Of a DNA stretch of 64,000 nucleotides, positions 36,001 through 47,489 are shown in pieces. The stretch's first letter is position 1, and each line of letters starts with the position of its first letter. The notes under the pieces were generated by a model that had not been told where the DNA came from, searched no databases, and was given only the letters and a program-made list of their open reading frames with translations. The stretch is from Phaseolus vulgaris (lineage: Eukaryota > Streptophyta > Magnoliopsida > Fabales > Fabaceae), in contig NC_023753.2 of NCBI RefSeq assembly GCF_000499845.2, positions 26,752,202-26,816,201 on the forward strand, given 5' to 3'. A program made the translations under genes and the position numbers.

Positions 36001-36498
36001 TGTTGTTGTTGTTTTTTGTATGAAGCGAAGAAATAAAAGTGTGTAGGGAAAATGAATGGTAGATGGAAAGTGGTGCCCACAACGTATCGGCTGAAGCATC
36101 GTGTCCTTGAATGGAGGAACGTTGTTTTAGAGAAATAATAATAAAAGTATAGAAGAAGTCTGCATTAAAGCTACGCGTCAACAACACCTTTTAATTCGCA
36201 ATTAAAGGTAAATTCACAATTAACTAGTCTTCAATCAATACCTGCTAAAAAAAATCATTACTCTTTTTTGTTTGCTATTACGATTATATGATTTTAATTT
36301 CTTAAATTACTATTTGATAATGAAATTTTATTAAAAAACATATTTTAAATGTAACTCAATGGTTTATAAGGTTTTTATTTTATATATTGTGAATGTTCTT
36401 TATGTAGTGAATGTGAAAATTTAAAAACTCTTTATCCTCTTTTGTATTTTAACTGAGTAACATAACTTTTTTACGAACTATGATTATTTGTACAGGAA

Positions 36499-36553
<55 letters not shown>

Positions 36554-37865
36554 TAAGTTTTATAAAATAATACATGATAAATAATGAGATGATTAAGCAT
36601 TAAAATAATTTGTGCCCTTAATCTAAGTAGTTTAGATAAAAGTTTATTAAATTATTAAAAATAGGTTCGATTTCAATTCGTGTTTATTATTATATTTATT
36701 TATCAATTAATATAAAGACTAGAAATATTTCTAAAGACACACTTATATATCAGATAAATGCTAGACAAAATATATTAGATAAGAAGGAGAAAAAATAGTA
36801 CATATCAAATAACACAAAAGATATTAATCTTGTAAAGGCATTTCTATTCTCATACAAATGTTTGATGTAATTTACATGTCAAGTTGAACTATTTCATACC
36901 ATGTGGTATTAAAAATGAGTGTGATAAACTTTCTCCAATCCATTATCTTTTTTTGATATTTTGCATTGTCTTTCTTTTATAATTGTTCTCATTCTTGTCT
37001 TGTTACGTTAAATTTATTATTTTTTTCCTTTATCCGTTCATGTTCTTGTTCTTATGTCACAGTATATAATATAGTATCTGTCTCAATTTTATTTTCTACT
37101 TCTCTTGTTATAATTTTCTTATTAATATTTTGTGAATTTGTTGTTTAAATAATTAACTTGAGTTTTTCATAAACTTTCATAATTTGAAAAGAATGAAAAG
37201 TTTTTTATATATTTTTTTATCTTTAATATGTTGAACATTTATTTTGCTACATGACTCTTATCTTTCAAGGTACACAAAAAAAATCATGTAAGTGATGTTG
37301 CAATGTTAGATGAATTCATGAAAAAGTAAGTTAGTTGAATTGAGGAAGAGAAACGTGGAGGAGATGGATGCCTTGACTAGAAAACTCTAAAGTAAGAGAG
37401 AGGTTGAAATAAAATCATAACACTTTACCAGTTTTCAGCATGGAACATCACTAGGAAAATATGAAAATGCAAACTTATTCATGACCAATTCTAGCCTCTC
37501 TGCCTCAACACATACCTATAGTGGAAGTCAGCATTTAATAAGAAGATTGATTCACAATACCATAATTTCGCTCACACTTCCCTGACTATGAGAGAGTCTC
37601 ACTAACACCTTTTTTTGTGTGGATGAGATCATAGATTCACATGGATCACTTTATTTTTGAGTTTTATTTATAGTTTTTATTTAAGTGGTTGAATTGTCAC
37701 ACGGAAAGATAAAAAAAAACACAAGATAAGGTGAATCACCTGTATTTTTGTATTTTTTAAGTGGGAAATAATTATGCATATAATATGAATGAAATGTATT
37801 ACTCAAAATTAATTAGTAGTGACATTAAATACTATTTAGTGATAATTAGTTTGAATTCAATCAAA
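33001..37865. other. AT-rich intergenic DNA, 4.9 kb
   Basis: No gene is supported. Short frames at 34595-34813 and 36966-37148 are AT-rich and without recognisable content. A long (TTA)n microsatellite is listed separately. The last few hundred bases before 37866 adjoin a truncated retrotransposon, and no LTR was found there. Confidence 0.55.
36500..36553 (+). repeat. (ATT)n microsatellite
   Basis: Eighteen uninterrupted ATT units. Long pure trinucleotide runs of this kind are typical and highly variable in legume genomes. Confidence 0.95.
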
Positions 37866-40663
37866 CAGGGTGAAAGAAGCATAACACGGAATACTACACT
37901 GAATCCAAGATCTTATGGGAAGAACTAGATTATTTGCAACCCATACCTGTTTGCACATGTAGTAACAAATGTTCTTGCAAACTTTCCAAAGTCATTCTTG
38001 AACGGAGAGAATCAGAAAGAGTCAAATGGTGAATCCTCTATTCAAACTTTTGAGAAAGGTAATGAATTTTTGTTCAAACTATTGAGAAAGGTAAAGTCTA
38101 CACAAACTATTGGATCTTGGACACTGGTGCCACAAACCATGTTTCATGTGATATTACTCTTTTCCTAAGTCATCACGAGATAAAGTCAATAAGAATACGA
38201 TTGCCTAATAATACTTATGTTATAGCAAGACATACAGGAACTGTGTTTTTGTCAAAAGAATTCATGATACACAATGTTTTCTACATACCAAAATTTACTC
38301 TGAACATTCTTTTTGTACATAGTCTTGCATTTTCTTTAAACTACCAGTTAACTTTCTCTCGTGATACATGTGATATACAGAAAATGAGTACATATAGGAT
38401 GATTGGACAAGTTAGGATTCATAATGGTCTGTATCAGATTCAATGTACATCAAAGGCAAATTTTGTTCTGTCTATGCAAATCGAGAATCTGTTCCAGCAT
38501 CTTAATAACATTGACGTGTGGCACTGCAAACTTTACCACCCTTCAAGCAAAGTTCTTGAGTGTTTGAGTAAGAAATATGATGATATACATTTTGACAAAA
38601 ACAATGTTTGTACTCCTTGTCATTTGGCTAAACAACGCAAACTTCCTTTTCCTTTAAGCAATAGTATATGTAAAGAAGCTTTCGATATCATTTATGTTGA
38701 CATTTAGGGTCCCTTTAGTGTTTAGTCTATACATGGTCACATGTACTTTCTTACTATGGTTGATGGTTTTACAAGATTCACTTGGGCACATCTTATGAAG
38801 AATAAATTTGAAACTAGAAATCTGTTAATGAGTTTGTTGATTTTGTTCAAAATCAATTTGGTAAAAATATAAAAGTTACAAGAACCGATAGTGGGCAAGA
38901 GTTTTATTGGAAAGAGTTATATGATAAACATGACATTATACATCAAACAACATGCATAAAAACTCCACAACAAAACTATGTGGTTGAGAGAAAGCATCAA
39001 CATATTTTAAATGTAACAAGAAGTCTTATATTTCAATCAAAAAGACATAAAGTGTTTTGGAATTATGCTATTTCTCATTCTATGTACCTCATTAACAGAT
39101 TACCTTCTCCTGTTATTCAAAATAAAAGTCCACATGAAATGTTGTATATATTTGTGCCTGATTTTGATAATTTGCGCATCTTTGGTTGTCTGTGCTTTAC
39201 ATCTACTCTTGAAAACAATAGAAATAAATTGGATCCTAGAGCCAAGAAATGCATCTTTCTGGGTTTCAAAAATGGAACCAAAGGTTATGTGGTTATTTAC
39301 ACTTACACTGGAGAAATATCTGTTTCTAGAAATGTTGTATTTTTTTAGCATATTTTTTGCAAAGTTCTTGTTAATGACTCGTAGAACAACATTGAGAGTG
39401 ATAGAAGCTTCTTTGATCACATACTCGATAATGACTATATGAGGAAAAAGGAAATTGCTCTCAGTGGTGAAACAATGGCAAAACCAAATCCTGACCTCAG
39501 AAGATCCACAAGAACTCGCATGATGCCTCCTTACTTGGAAGATTATCATCACCAACTCACAGTATCTTCACAAGAAAAGGTTAGATATCCTTTAAACTCA
39601 GCTTTGTCCTATAAAAGATTGCCAGATGCTCAACATAATTACACTCTTTCTATATATTTACAAAATGAACCGAGGACTTTTGAGGAGGATGTGAAGTCAC
39701 ATAAATGGAAAGAAGCCATGAATGATGAAATCAAGGCGCTAGAAAGAAACCACACATGGAATATTGTTGATCTCTCTGTAGGAAAGAAACCCATTAGATG
39801 TAAGTGGGTGTATAAAATCAAATGAAAAACTGATAAAAGCATAGAGAAATACAAAACATTATTGGTTGCAAAAGGATATACAAGCGCGGGTATCGACTTT
39901 CTTGATACCTATTCACCTATTGCCAAACTGACCAACATACGTGTTATCCTTGTGCTAGCTGCTATCAAGGACTGGTTCTTGGAGCAACTTGATGTAGATA
40001 ACGCTTTTTTACATGGAGTTTTGAATGAATAAGTCTATATGGAGGTCCCACTTGGAGTCGACACAAAGAAAGCTAATCAGGTCTGTCATTTGGGTAAATC
40101 GTTTATGGTCTAAAACAGGCAAGTCGAAAATGGTACGAGAAACTAACTTCACATCTGTTCACAATTGGCTTTACTCAATCTAAGGCTGACCATTCTTTGT
40201 TCATTAAAAAAACTGAAAAATCATTCATTGCTCTTCTTATTTATGTTGACGATATTGTTTTAGTTGGAAACGATTTAAATGATATTACCACTGGAAAGGA
40301 ATCTTTGAATGCAGTTTTTCATATTAAAGATCTAGGAAAGTTGAAGTATTTTATGGGATTAGAGATTTCTCGTTCATAGGAAGGAATCCACTTGTAAGTA
40401 AAAGGAAATATGCTTTCGACATTTTGAAAGATACTGGCATGCTTGGAGCCAAACCAGTCACGACACCCATGCAAAAACAAAGTGATAGGTTGTTTAACCA
40501 AGAAGATGAAACACATGATATCACTACCTAGAAAAGGACAATTGGACGCTTGTTATATCTCGTTAACACATGACTAGATATCTGCTTTGTCGTGCAGTTC
40601 CTCAATCAGTATGTTCAGAGGCCATTTACGTATCATCATCAAGCCATACAATGAGCTCTCCAA
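37866..40663 (+). pseudogene. Ty1/copia retrotransposon, 5'-truncated, left part
   Basis: Reading from about 37905, a gag end (ILWEELDYLQPIPVCTCS with a Cys-rich tail) is followed by the protease (WILDTGATNHVS, 38117 on) and the integrase zinc region (WHCKLYHPSS, then CTPCHLAKQRKL). Integrase core pieces run to about 39350. The reverse transcriptase region includes WKEAMNDEIKALERNHTW, the active-site piece LLIYVDDIVLVGND (40228-40270) and YFMGLEISRS. Many stops and frame changes occur (for example TAG at 38705, TAA at 39822 and 40030, TAG at 40377), so nothing full-length can be made. No 5' LTR was found. The element continues at 45261 after a nested insertion. Confidence 0.85.
40659..40663 (+). 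repeat. 5-bp target site duplication, left copy (TCCAA)
   Basis: TCCAA precedes the inner copia element and recurs at 45261-45265 just after it. Joining the flanks at this site restores a continuous older copia reading, which confirms the nested insertion. Confidence 0.8.
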
Positions 40664-40908
40664 ATTAGAGACAAGATCCCTTAATATGTAGATTCCAATG
40701 ATTGCATTTGATTGTGGCAATCCTTGAAATTATTGTAATTATCAATCAATGGTTATCAGCATTGATTGTTACCTTATTTGTTGTAGTGTCGTGATACTAG
40801 GTATTAATTGTAGGATTATATATTGTTAGGTTTTTACTATATACGTGCATTGTAATCAACAAAATAAAGAAGATATTCTTTTACCTTTTCATTACCCTAT
40901 TTCTCACC
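40664..40908 (+). repeat. 5' LTR of inner copia element
   Basis: Begins ATTAGAGACAAGATCCC and ends TTTCTCACC. It matches 45016-45260 closely. The TATATATTG-type stretch near 40820 could serve as the TATA region of the LTR promoter. Confidence 0.85.
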
Positions 40909-40919
40909 TGGTATCAGAG
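40909..40919 (+). other. Primer-binding site (Met-tRNA type) of inner copia element
   Basis: TGGTATCAGAG directly follows the 5' LTR. It is complementary to the 3' end of initiator methionine tRNA, the standard copia primer. Confidence 0.9.
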
Positions 40920-40958
40920 TTGTAAAGCTCTGAAGGCTTTTTTGATCCAATTCAAATC

Positions 40959-43900
40959 ATGGCATCCGCTGCAGATTCAAAATCCCAAAATTGTCTTCCA
41001 TTCACTGCATCTATCAAGTTGGACAGAGACAACTATCCTTTATGGAAATCCTTGGTGATTTCTATAGTCAAAGGTTGCAGGCTCGATGGGCACATGCTAG
41101 GGACAAAGGAATGTCTTGAAGAATTGATAGTTTCTGCAGACTCAAGCAAGAAACCAAATCCCGCATTTGGAGATTGGCAGGCTCATGATTCACAACTCCT
41201 TCGATGGTTGATGAATTCAATGACTGTTGAAATCACAACACAATTGTTGCACTGTGAAACCTTAAAACAACTTTGGGATGAAGCCCAAAGCCTAGCTGGT
41301 GCACACACAAGATCTCAAATCATCTACCTTAAATCTGAGTTTCACAGCATCAGGAAAGGAGAAATGAAGATGGAGGAATATTTGGTCAAGATGAAGAATC
41401 TCGTTGACAGACTTAAACTTGCAGGGAGCCCTATTTCCAACTCAGATCTAATCATTCAAACCCTAAATGGTTTAGATTTTGAATACAACCCTGTGGTGGT
41501 CAAACTATCTGATCAAACTAATCTCACTTGGGTTGATCTGCAGGACCAATTACTGACCTTTGAAAGTAGACTTGATCAACTGAATGGTCTTACCAAACTC
41601 CCTCTTGATGCATCAACAAATGTTGCTAATAAAACTGATTACAAAGGTAACAAATTCAACACAAACAACAACTGAAGAGGCTCTAACTTCAGAAGTTGGA
41701 GAGGAGGCAGAGGAAGAGGAAGAATGTTTAAACCAACATGCCAAGTTTGCAACAAGGTTGGGCACACAGCTGTAAACTGTTGGTACAGGTTTGATAAGTC
41801 TTATTCTAACTCAAATTATTCAGCAGACACTAACAAACAAGGAGCACACAATGCTTTCCTAGCCTCACAAAGCGCTGCTCAAGATTATGATTGGTACTTT
41901 GACAATGGTGCAAACAATCATGTGACACACCAAACTGAAAAAATTGAGGATCTAGCAGAACATCATGGTAAGAACTCGTTAATAGTTGGAAGTGGTGAGA
42001 AATTGCAGATTGTTGCCACAGGTTCCTCAAAACTAAACTCACTCAACTTACATGATGTCTTATATGTGCCCAACATTACCAAAAATCTATTAAGTGTGTC
42101 AAAATTAACTGTTGACAATAACATTCTTGTTGAGTTTGATGCAAATTGTTTCATTGTGAAGGACAAGTTAACAGGGAAGGCAATTCTAAAAGGGACACTT
42201 AAAGATGGCTTGTATCAGCTCTCAAGGACTGAAAGGGACTTGTGCGCTTATGTGTCTGTCTAGGAGAGTTGGCATAAAAGGCTTGGTCATCCAAATAATA
42301 CAGTCCTAGATAGAGTCTTGAAAAGTTGTAATGTGAAACTATCACCTAGAGATCATTTTAACTTTTGTGAGGCTTGTCAATATGGCAAAATGCATTTTTT
42401 ACCCTTCAAAGCATCTTCCTCTCATGCTAAGGAAATCCTTGAATTAGTTCATACTGATGTTTAGGGTCCTGCACCAATAATATCTTCTTTTGGTTTCAAA
42501 TATTATGTTCACTTCATTGATGATTTTAGTAGATTTACTTGGATTTATCCTCTGAAACAGAAATAAGATATTGTACAAGCTTTTATTTAGTTTTAAAACA
42601 TGGCAAAAAATTTGTTTAACAAGAGAATTAAGACAATCCAATGTGATGGTGGTGGTGAATACAAAGTTGTGCAAAACTGTGCAGTAGAAGCAGGGATACA
42701 ATTCGAATGTCATGTCCTTACACATCACAACAAAATGGTAGGGCTGAGAGAAAACACAGGCACATTGCTGAATTTGGCTTGACATTGTTAGCACAAGCCA
42801 AAATGCCCTTACATTTTTGGTGGGAAGCTTTCTCCACAACAGTTTATCTCATAAACAGATTGCCCTCTCTAGTCACTCAAAATGAAAGCCTTTACTCATT
42901 GCTTTTTCAAAAGAAACCTGACTACAATTCCTTAAAACCCTTTGGGTGTGCTTGTTATCCCTATCTTAAACCTTATAATCAACACAAACTACAATTCCAC
43001 ACAACTAGATGTGTGTTCTTAGGGTATAGCAACTCTCACAAAGGATACAAATGCATAAATTCTCATGGAAGAATCTTCACTTCAAGACATGTTGTTTTCA
43101 ATGAAGAACATTTTTCATTCCATGATGGGTTTCTCAATAAAAGAAGTCCCTTGAAAACACTAACTGAGAGTTCATCTCTCCCTTTTTCTTTGCCTACTGC
43201 AGGTAACCCACACATTGGAGCAACCACACTTCCAGATGATAACAATCTTGGTGATGATGACCAAGAATCAACCAATCCAATTGAGAGTGTTGCAGTTAAT
43301 TTTAGCAGAGATCAGGCTGCAAATAATTCAACAAGGAACAGTCCAATTTCTGAAAATAATTCACCAAGCAACATTCAAATTCCTGATCTCACAGAAACAT
43401 ATGCTAGAGATCACCAAGATCTTGTTGAACCAAAGAAGCCATATGTTGGGTTTGTTGAAACTACCACATATGAGAACGAACCAGAAAATGTCACAGAAGC
43501 ACTCACAAGACCACATTGGAAAGAAGCTATGGAAAAAGAGTATCAGGCACTCATGTCAAATCAAACTTGGCTCTTGGTACCGTATTAAGGCCAAGAAAAC
43601 ATCATTGATTCTAAATGGGTCTTCAAGACCAAGTACAAAGCATATGGGACAATTGAAAGGAGAAAGGCAAGACTAGTAGCAAAAGGATTTCAACAAACAG
43701 CTGGATTGGACTATGAAGAGACCTTCAGTCCAGTTGTTAAGGCCAGTACAATTCGGATCATACTCTCAATTGCAGTACACCTCAATTGGGAGGTCAAACA
43801 ACTGGACATAAACAATGCATTTCTTAATGGCTATCTCACAGAAACTGTGTTTATGCATCAACCAAAAGTATTTGTAGACTCAACTAAATATGAACATGTT

Positions 43901-45036
43901 TGCAAGTTATCCAAGACAATTTATGGATTGAAATAGGCCCCAAGAGCCTGGTTTGACAGCCTAAAAAATGCCTTAGTCAACTGGGGTTTCAAGAACACAA
44001 AAAGTGCTTCCTCACTATTCACTCTAAGAGGTACAAATCACATTACCTTCCTACTTATATATGTGGATGAATTGTCACAGGGAACAACACCAAGTTCTTG
44101 GAATCGTTCATCAAGCAACTCAATGATGTGTTTTCGCTTAAGGATCTTGGTCCACTGCACTACTTCCTAGGCATAGAAGTTCAAAGAGATGTATATGGCA
44201 TGTACTTGAAGCAATCAAAATACATAGGAGACATTATGAGAAAATTCAAAATGGAAAATACTTCATCTTGTCCAACACCTATGATAACCGACAAGCAATT
44301 TACAACTGAAGGGGAGAAATTACAAGACCCAACCATGTTCAGACAAGCTATAGGAGCTTTGCAATACTTAACAAACACAAGGCCTGATATAACATTCTCA
44401 GTTAACAAGCTCAGCCAATTCATGAGCTCTCTCACTATAGATCACTGGCAAGGCATAAAAAGAATATTGAGATATCTCCAAGGTACCATTCAACATTGCC
44501 TAGACATCAAACCATCAATTGACTTGGACTTAGTAGGATTCTCAGATGCAGACTGGGCAACAAGTGTGGATGATAGAAAATCCATGGTTGGTCAATGTGT
44601 CTTCCTTGGTGAAACACTTGTTTCTTGGTCTTCAAGGAAGCAAAATGTAGTCTCAAGATCCAGTACATAATCAGAATATAGAGCATTGGTTGACTTAGCT
44701 GCTGAAATAGCATGGACCCATTCACTTCTTGATGAATTGAAACTCCCTCTGCCAAGAAAACCAACATTGTGGTGTGATAACTTGAGTGTTAAGGAACTAG
44801 CTTCAAATCCAGTTATGCATACTCGATCTAAACACATTGAAATTGATGTGCACTACATCAGAGACCAAGTGCTGCAAAATGAGAATGTTGTAGCATATGT
44901 TCCATCAGCTTATCAAATAGCTGACTGTCCCACTAAAGCATTAACTCATACAAGATTCAGCCAACTCAGAGACAAACTTGGGGTGACTCCTTCACCCATC
45001 AGTTTGAAAGAGGGAATTAGAGACAAGATCCCTTAA
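40959..45036 (+). pseudogene. Copia gag-pol polyprotein, broken
   Basis: Starts MASAADSKSQNCLPFTASIK. Gag has the UBN2-type region (WLMNSMTVEITTQLLHC, MKMEEYLVKMKNLVDRLKLA) and a CCHC knuckle (CQVCNKVGHTAVNC, 41730-41775). Protease (WYFDNGANNHVT), the integrase zinc region (SWHKRLGHPNNT...FCEACQYGK) and core, reverse transcriptase ([14 protein letters not shown]), and RNase H (FSDADWATSVDDRKS) ending near ADCPTKALTHTRF follow in copia order. Breaks include TGA at 41673, TAG at 42261, TAG near 42462, TAA near 42563, a frameshift near 42700, stops near 43586 and 43934, and TAA at 44668. A small deletion near 44066-44072 removes the second Asp of the YVDD catalytic motif. Confidence 0.9.
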
Positions 45037-45260
45037 TATGTGGTTCCAATGATTGCCTTTGATTGTGCCAATCCTTGTAATTATTGTAATTATCAATCAA
45101 TGGTTATCAGCATTGATTGTTACCTTATTTGTTGTAGTGTCGTGATACTGGGTATTAATTGTAGGATTATATATTGTTAGGTTTTGACTATATATGTGCA
45201 TTGTAATCAACAAAATAAATAAGATATTCTTTTACCTTTTCATTACCCTATTTCTCACTT
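45016..45260 (+). repeat. 3' LTR of inner copia element
   Basis: Begins ATTAGAGACAAGATCCC right after a purine tract and ends CTCACTT at the target duplication. The last pol codons run into it. Confidence 0.85.
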
Positions 45261-46000
45261 TCCAATACATCAAAACATCTCCTGTCTAGGGTATCTTTTA
45301 TCCCAAATCTTCTACTCAACATTTGAAGGCTTTTAGTGACATGCTCCATGACTAAACGATCCACGACTAGATTTTGTATTTTTCTGAGAGAATCATTGAT
45401 CTTTTGAAAAACCAAGAAACAAGACATCGTCTTCAGATCTTCTTTAGAGATCGATTGTCGTGCTTTTACTTCTACATCATTTAAAATACAATGGATTTCC
45501 TATTTACTAGAAGATCTCGAAATCACCACTGCAAGTGCTGCTAACCTATATTGTGATAACCAATAGTCAAGACATATTGCACACAATAACAGTTTTCACA
45601 AACGAATGAAGAACATTGATATTGACTGTCACATGGATCGTGAAAGATTGCAACAAGGTCTCTTCCATCTTCTACCCATTAGATCTTCTTAGCAACCTGC
45701 AGATTTGTTTACAAAGCTCTCGAGAAAGAAGCTTTTAACCAATTTATTTTCAAGTTTGGAGTTTCTTCTATTCACACCCCAACTTGATGGAGGATTTTGG
45801 ATTTCCCTTTGTAAGCCTTTGGGTCATTTTCTCTTTTGACCCAATTATTGGGTTTGTATTTTTATTTAAGTGTCTTGTTTCCTAACGGTTAAAACACTTT
45901 TTGAATAATACGAAAAATTATATTTTCCATAATATCAAACGGTTAACACAGTTTTTGAATAATACGAAAATTTTTGTTTTCCATAATATCACGCTGCTTC
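45261..46000 (+). pseudogene. Outer Ty1/copia element, right part (RNase H end and LTR-like tail)
   Basis: The RNase H coding continues from the left part at YIKTSP with GIFYPKSSTQHLKAF. The last conserved piece (NIDIDCHMDREK..., ADLFTKLSRKKLL) lies at 45610-45740, with stops throughout. CTTGATGGAGG at 45783-45793 is a typical polypurine tract before a copia 3' LTR, so the AT-rich sequence after it (to about 46000) is probably the start of that LTR. No 5' LTR partner exists in the window. Confidence 0.75.
45884..45991 (+). repeat. 54-bp tandem duplication in the LTR-like tail
   Basis: Two adjacent copies (45884-45937 and 45938-45991) begin AACGGTTAA and end CCATAATATCA with a few differences. 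LTR internal tandem copies like this are common. Confidence 0.85.
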
Positions 46001-47489
46001 ATTCTCTTGCTTTCATTATTTTCTCCTTCTTAATCTCCATGGATTTATTACTCTGCTCAGACAACTGAGATATAGTTTGCAACTATAACAAATCTTTCGA
46101 GTGAAGTAATTACTGAGAAGTGTAGCCAAACATTTGCATTATCTATAATTATAATGTTTTTATCATTAACTATCCATTTTTTTTTAAAGTTCTTTCCTTA
46201 AAGGTGATCTATGTTTTGTTATCGGAAATCAACTTCAGAAAAATGCGGATAAAAAGGTTAAAATTTCAAACCTTCTGACAAGTATTTTGTGGAACGAGTC
46301 AAATTTTAATATTTTGAAAAATATTTTCCGAAATGTGTTAAAAATCAACACTTTAGAAATCATTTTACTAATGTGCAGAAATTTTAATTTATTTTAAAAA
46401 TCACTTTATAGAAAAAATATTTTTTTTTTTAAAAATGAGGTATATTATAAAATTAATAAGCGTATATAACAATTGCTAATTATTTGTACGTCTGATGGGC
46501 TTGAGTTATGAGCCTTCTGAAGCCCGTTAACTTATAGATAGAGAAAATCTTTTCTGTACCCCCATGATTTCCTCATACACCGCATACTTTAAAAAATATT
46601 GAAATTATCTATTTTGGGTTCTATATCCAGAATACAAATTTTTATTCTTGATTTTACCAAAAAAAAATAGAAATTATAAATAAAAGATTTATATTTCAAA
46701 TTGTACAACCCAATCCAAATTTTATATTTTGATTTGTATATTTTGAAAAACATTTATATTCCAAAATTTATATTCTGAAATATAAAAAATACACAAATTT
46801 TAATTTTTGAATTTTATAATACAAAAATTATCTGGATTCTACATTTAAAAAAAAACGATCAATGTAAAACTAACCCAAAAAATAAATCAATATCAAAGAT
46901 TAATTTCAATATTCTAGTATGAGATGGAGGAGAAAAACATAGAGGTGCAGAAAGAAATTGTCCATACATTACATTGTAAAAACCGGACCCAAACGTTTTT
47001 TGCACGCCAGTATGCACCTTTGCAACATAACATTATCTGTAAAAATATATAAAAGAATTTCCGTATACAACTTTTTTTCTTTCTAAAATAATTAAAATAT
47101 AATTATTTTTATATTTAAGACACATGATTTTATAAATTTCCTACAATTACTCCATTTAATGTTTATCTTTTAATATTTCAAACATCAAATAATGTATACT
47201 AATATTTCAAGCATTACAATGGTAGAATAGCATGAATTGTTATGATTGACACTAGAATATAAAATGGTAAAAATCAAGAAAAATAAACCAAAATTTTATA
47301 CTACAACTGTTTGGCATCATTGTGGTTGATGTGAAAGGTAAGGATGGAAGATTGATTATTCTTTAGATTTTTTTTTTCAGAGGAAAAGGAAAGAAGAAGT
47401 AAAAAAGAAAAAAAAACTGAATCATGAACCATGTGCCTCATAAGAAATGGACAAGGGGCAAAGCATTTAAAGTTCTTCTTATTAGTATT
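46001..47489. other. AT-rich intergenic DNA
   Basis: No gene is supported. The stretch 46400-46950 repeats TTTATATTC-like words at irregular spacing. It may include worn LTR or MITE sequence that I could not classify. Confidence 0.5.

Larger units (their letters stand above)
40664..45260 (+). mobile_element. Ty1/copia retrotransposon, complete, inactivated, nested in an older copia
   Basis: A 4.6-kb element with two 245-base LTRs, a primer-binding site complementary to initiator Met-tRNA, a gag-pol region and a purine-rich tract (AAAGAGGGAA) before the 3' LTR. It is flanked by TCCAA duplications. The termini are not the usual TG...CA: the ends read ATTAGAGAC and CTCAC, and they may have decayed. 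The two LTRs differ at roughly ten positions by eye, which points to a moderately recent insertion. Confidence 0.9.

Noticed and set aside
36966..37148. 60-codon hydrophobic frame
   Set aside because: T-rich sequence gives Phe/Ser/Leu runs by chance. There is no start context or homology to support it.
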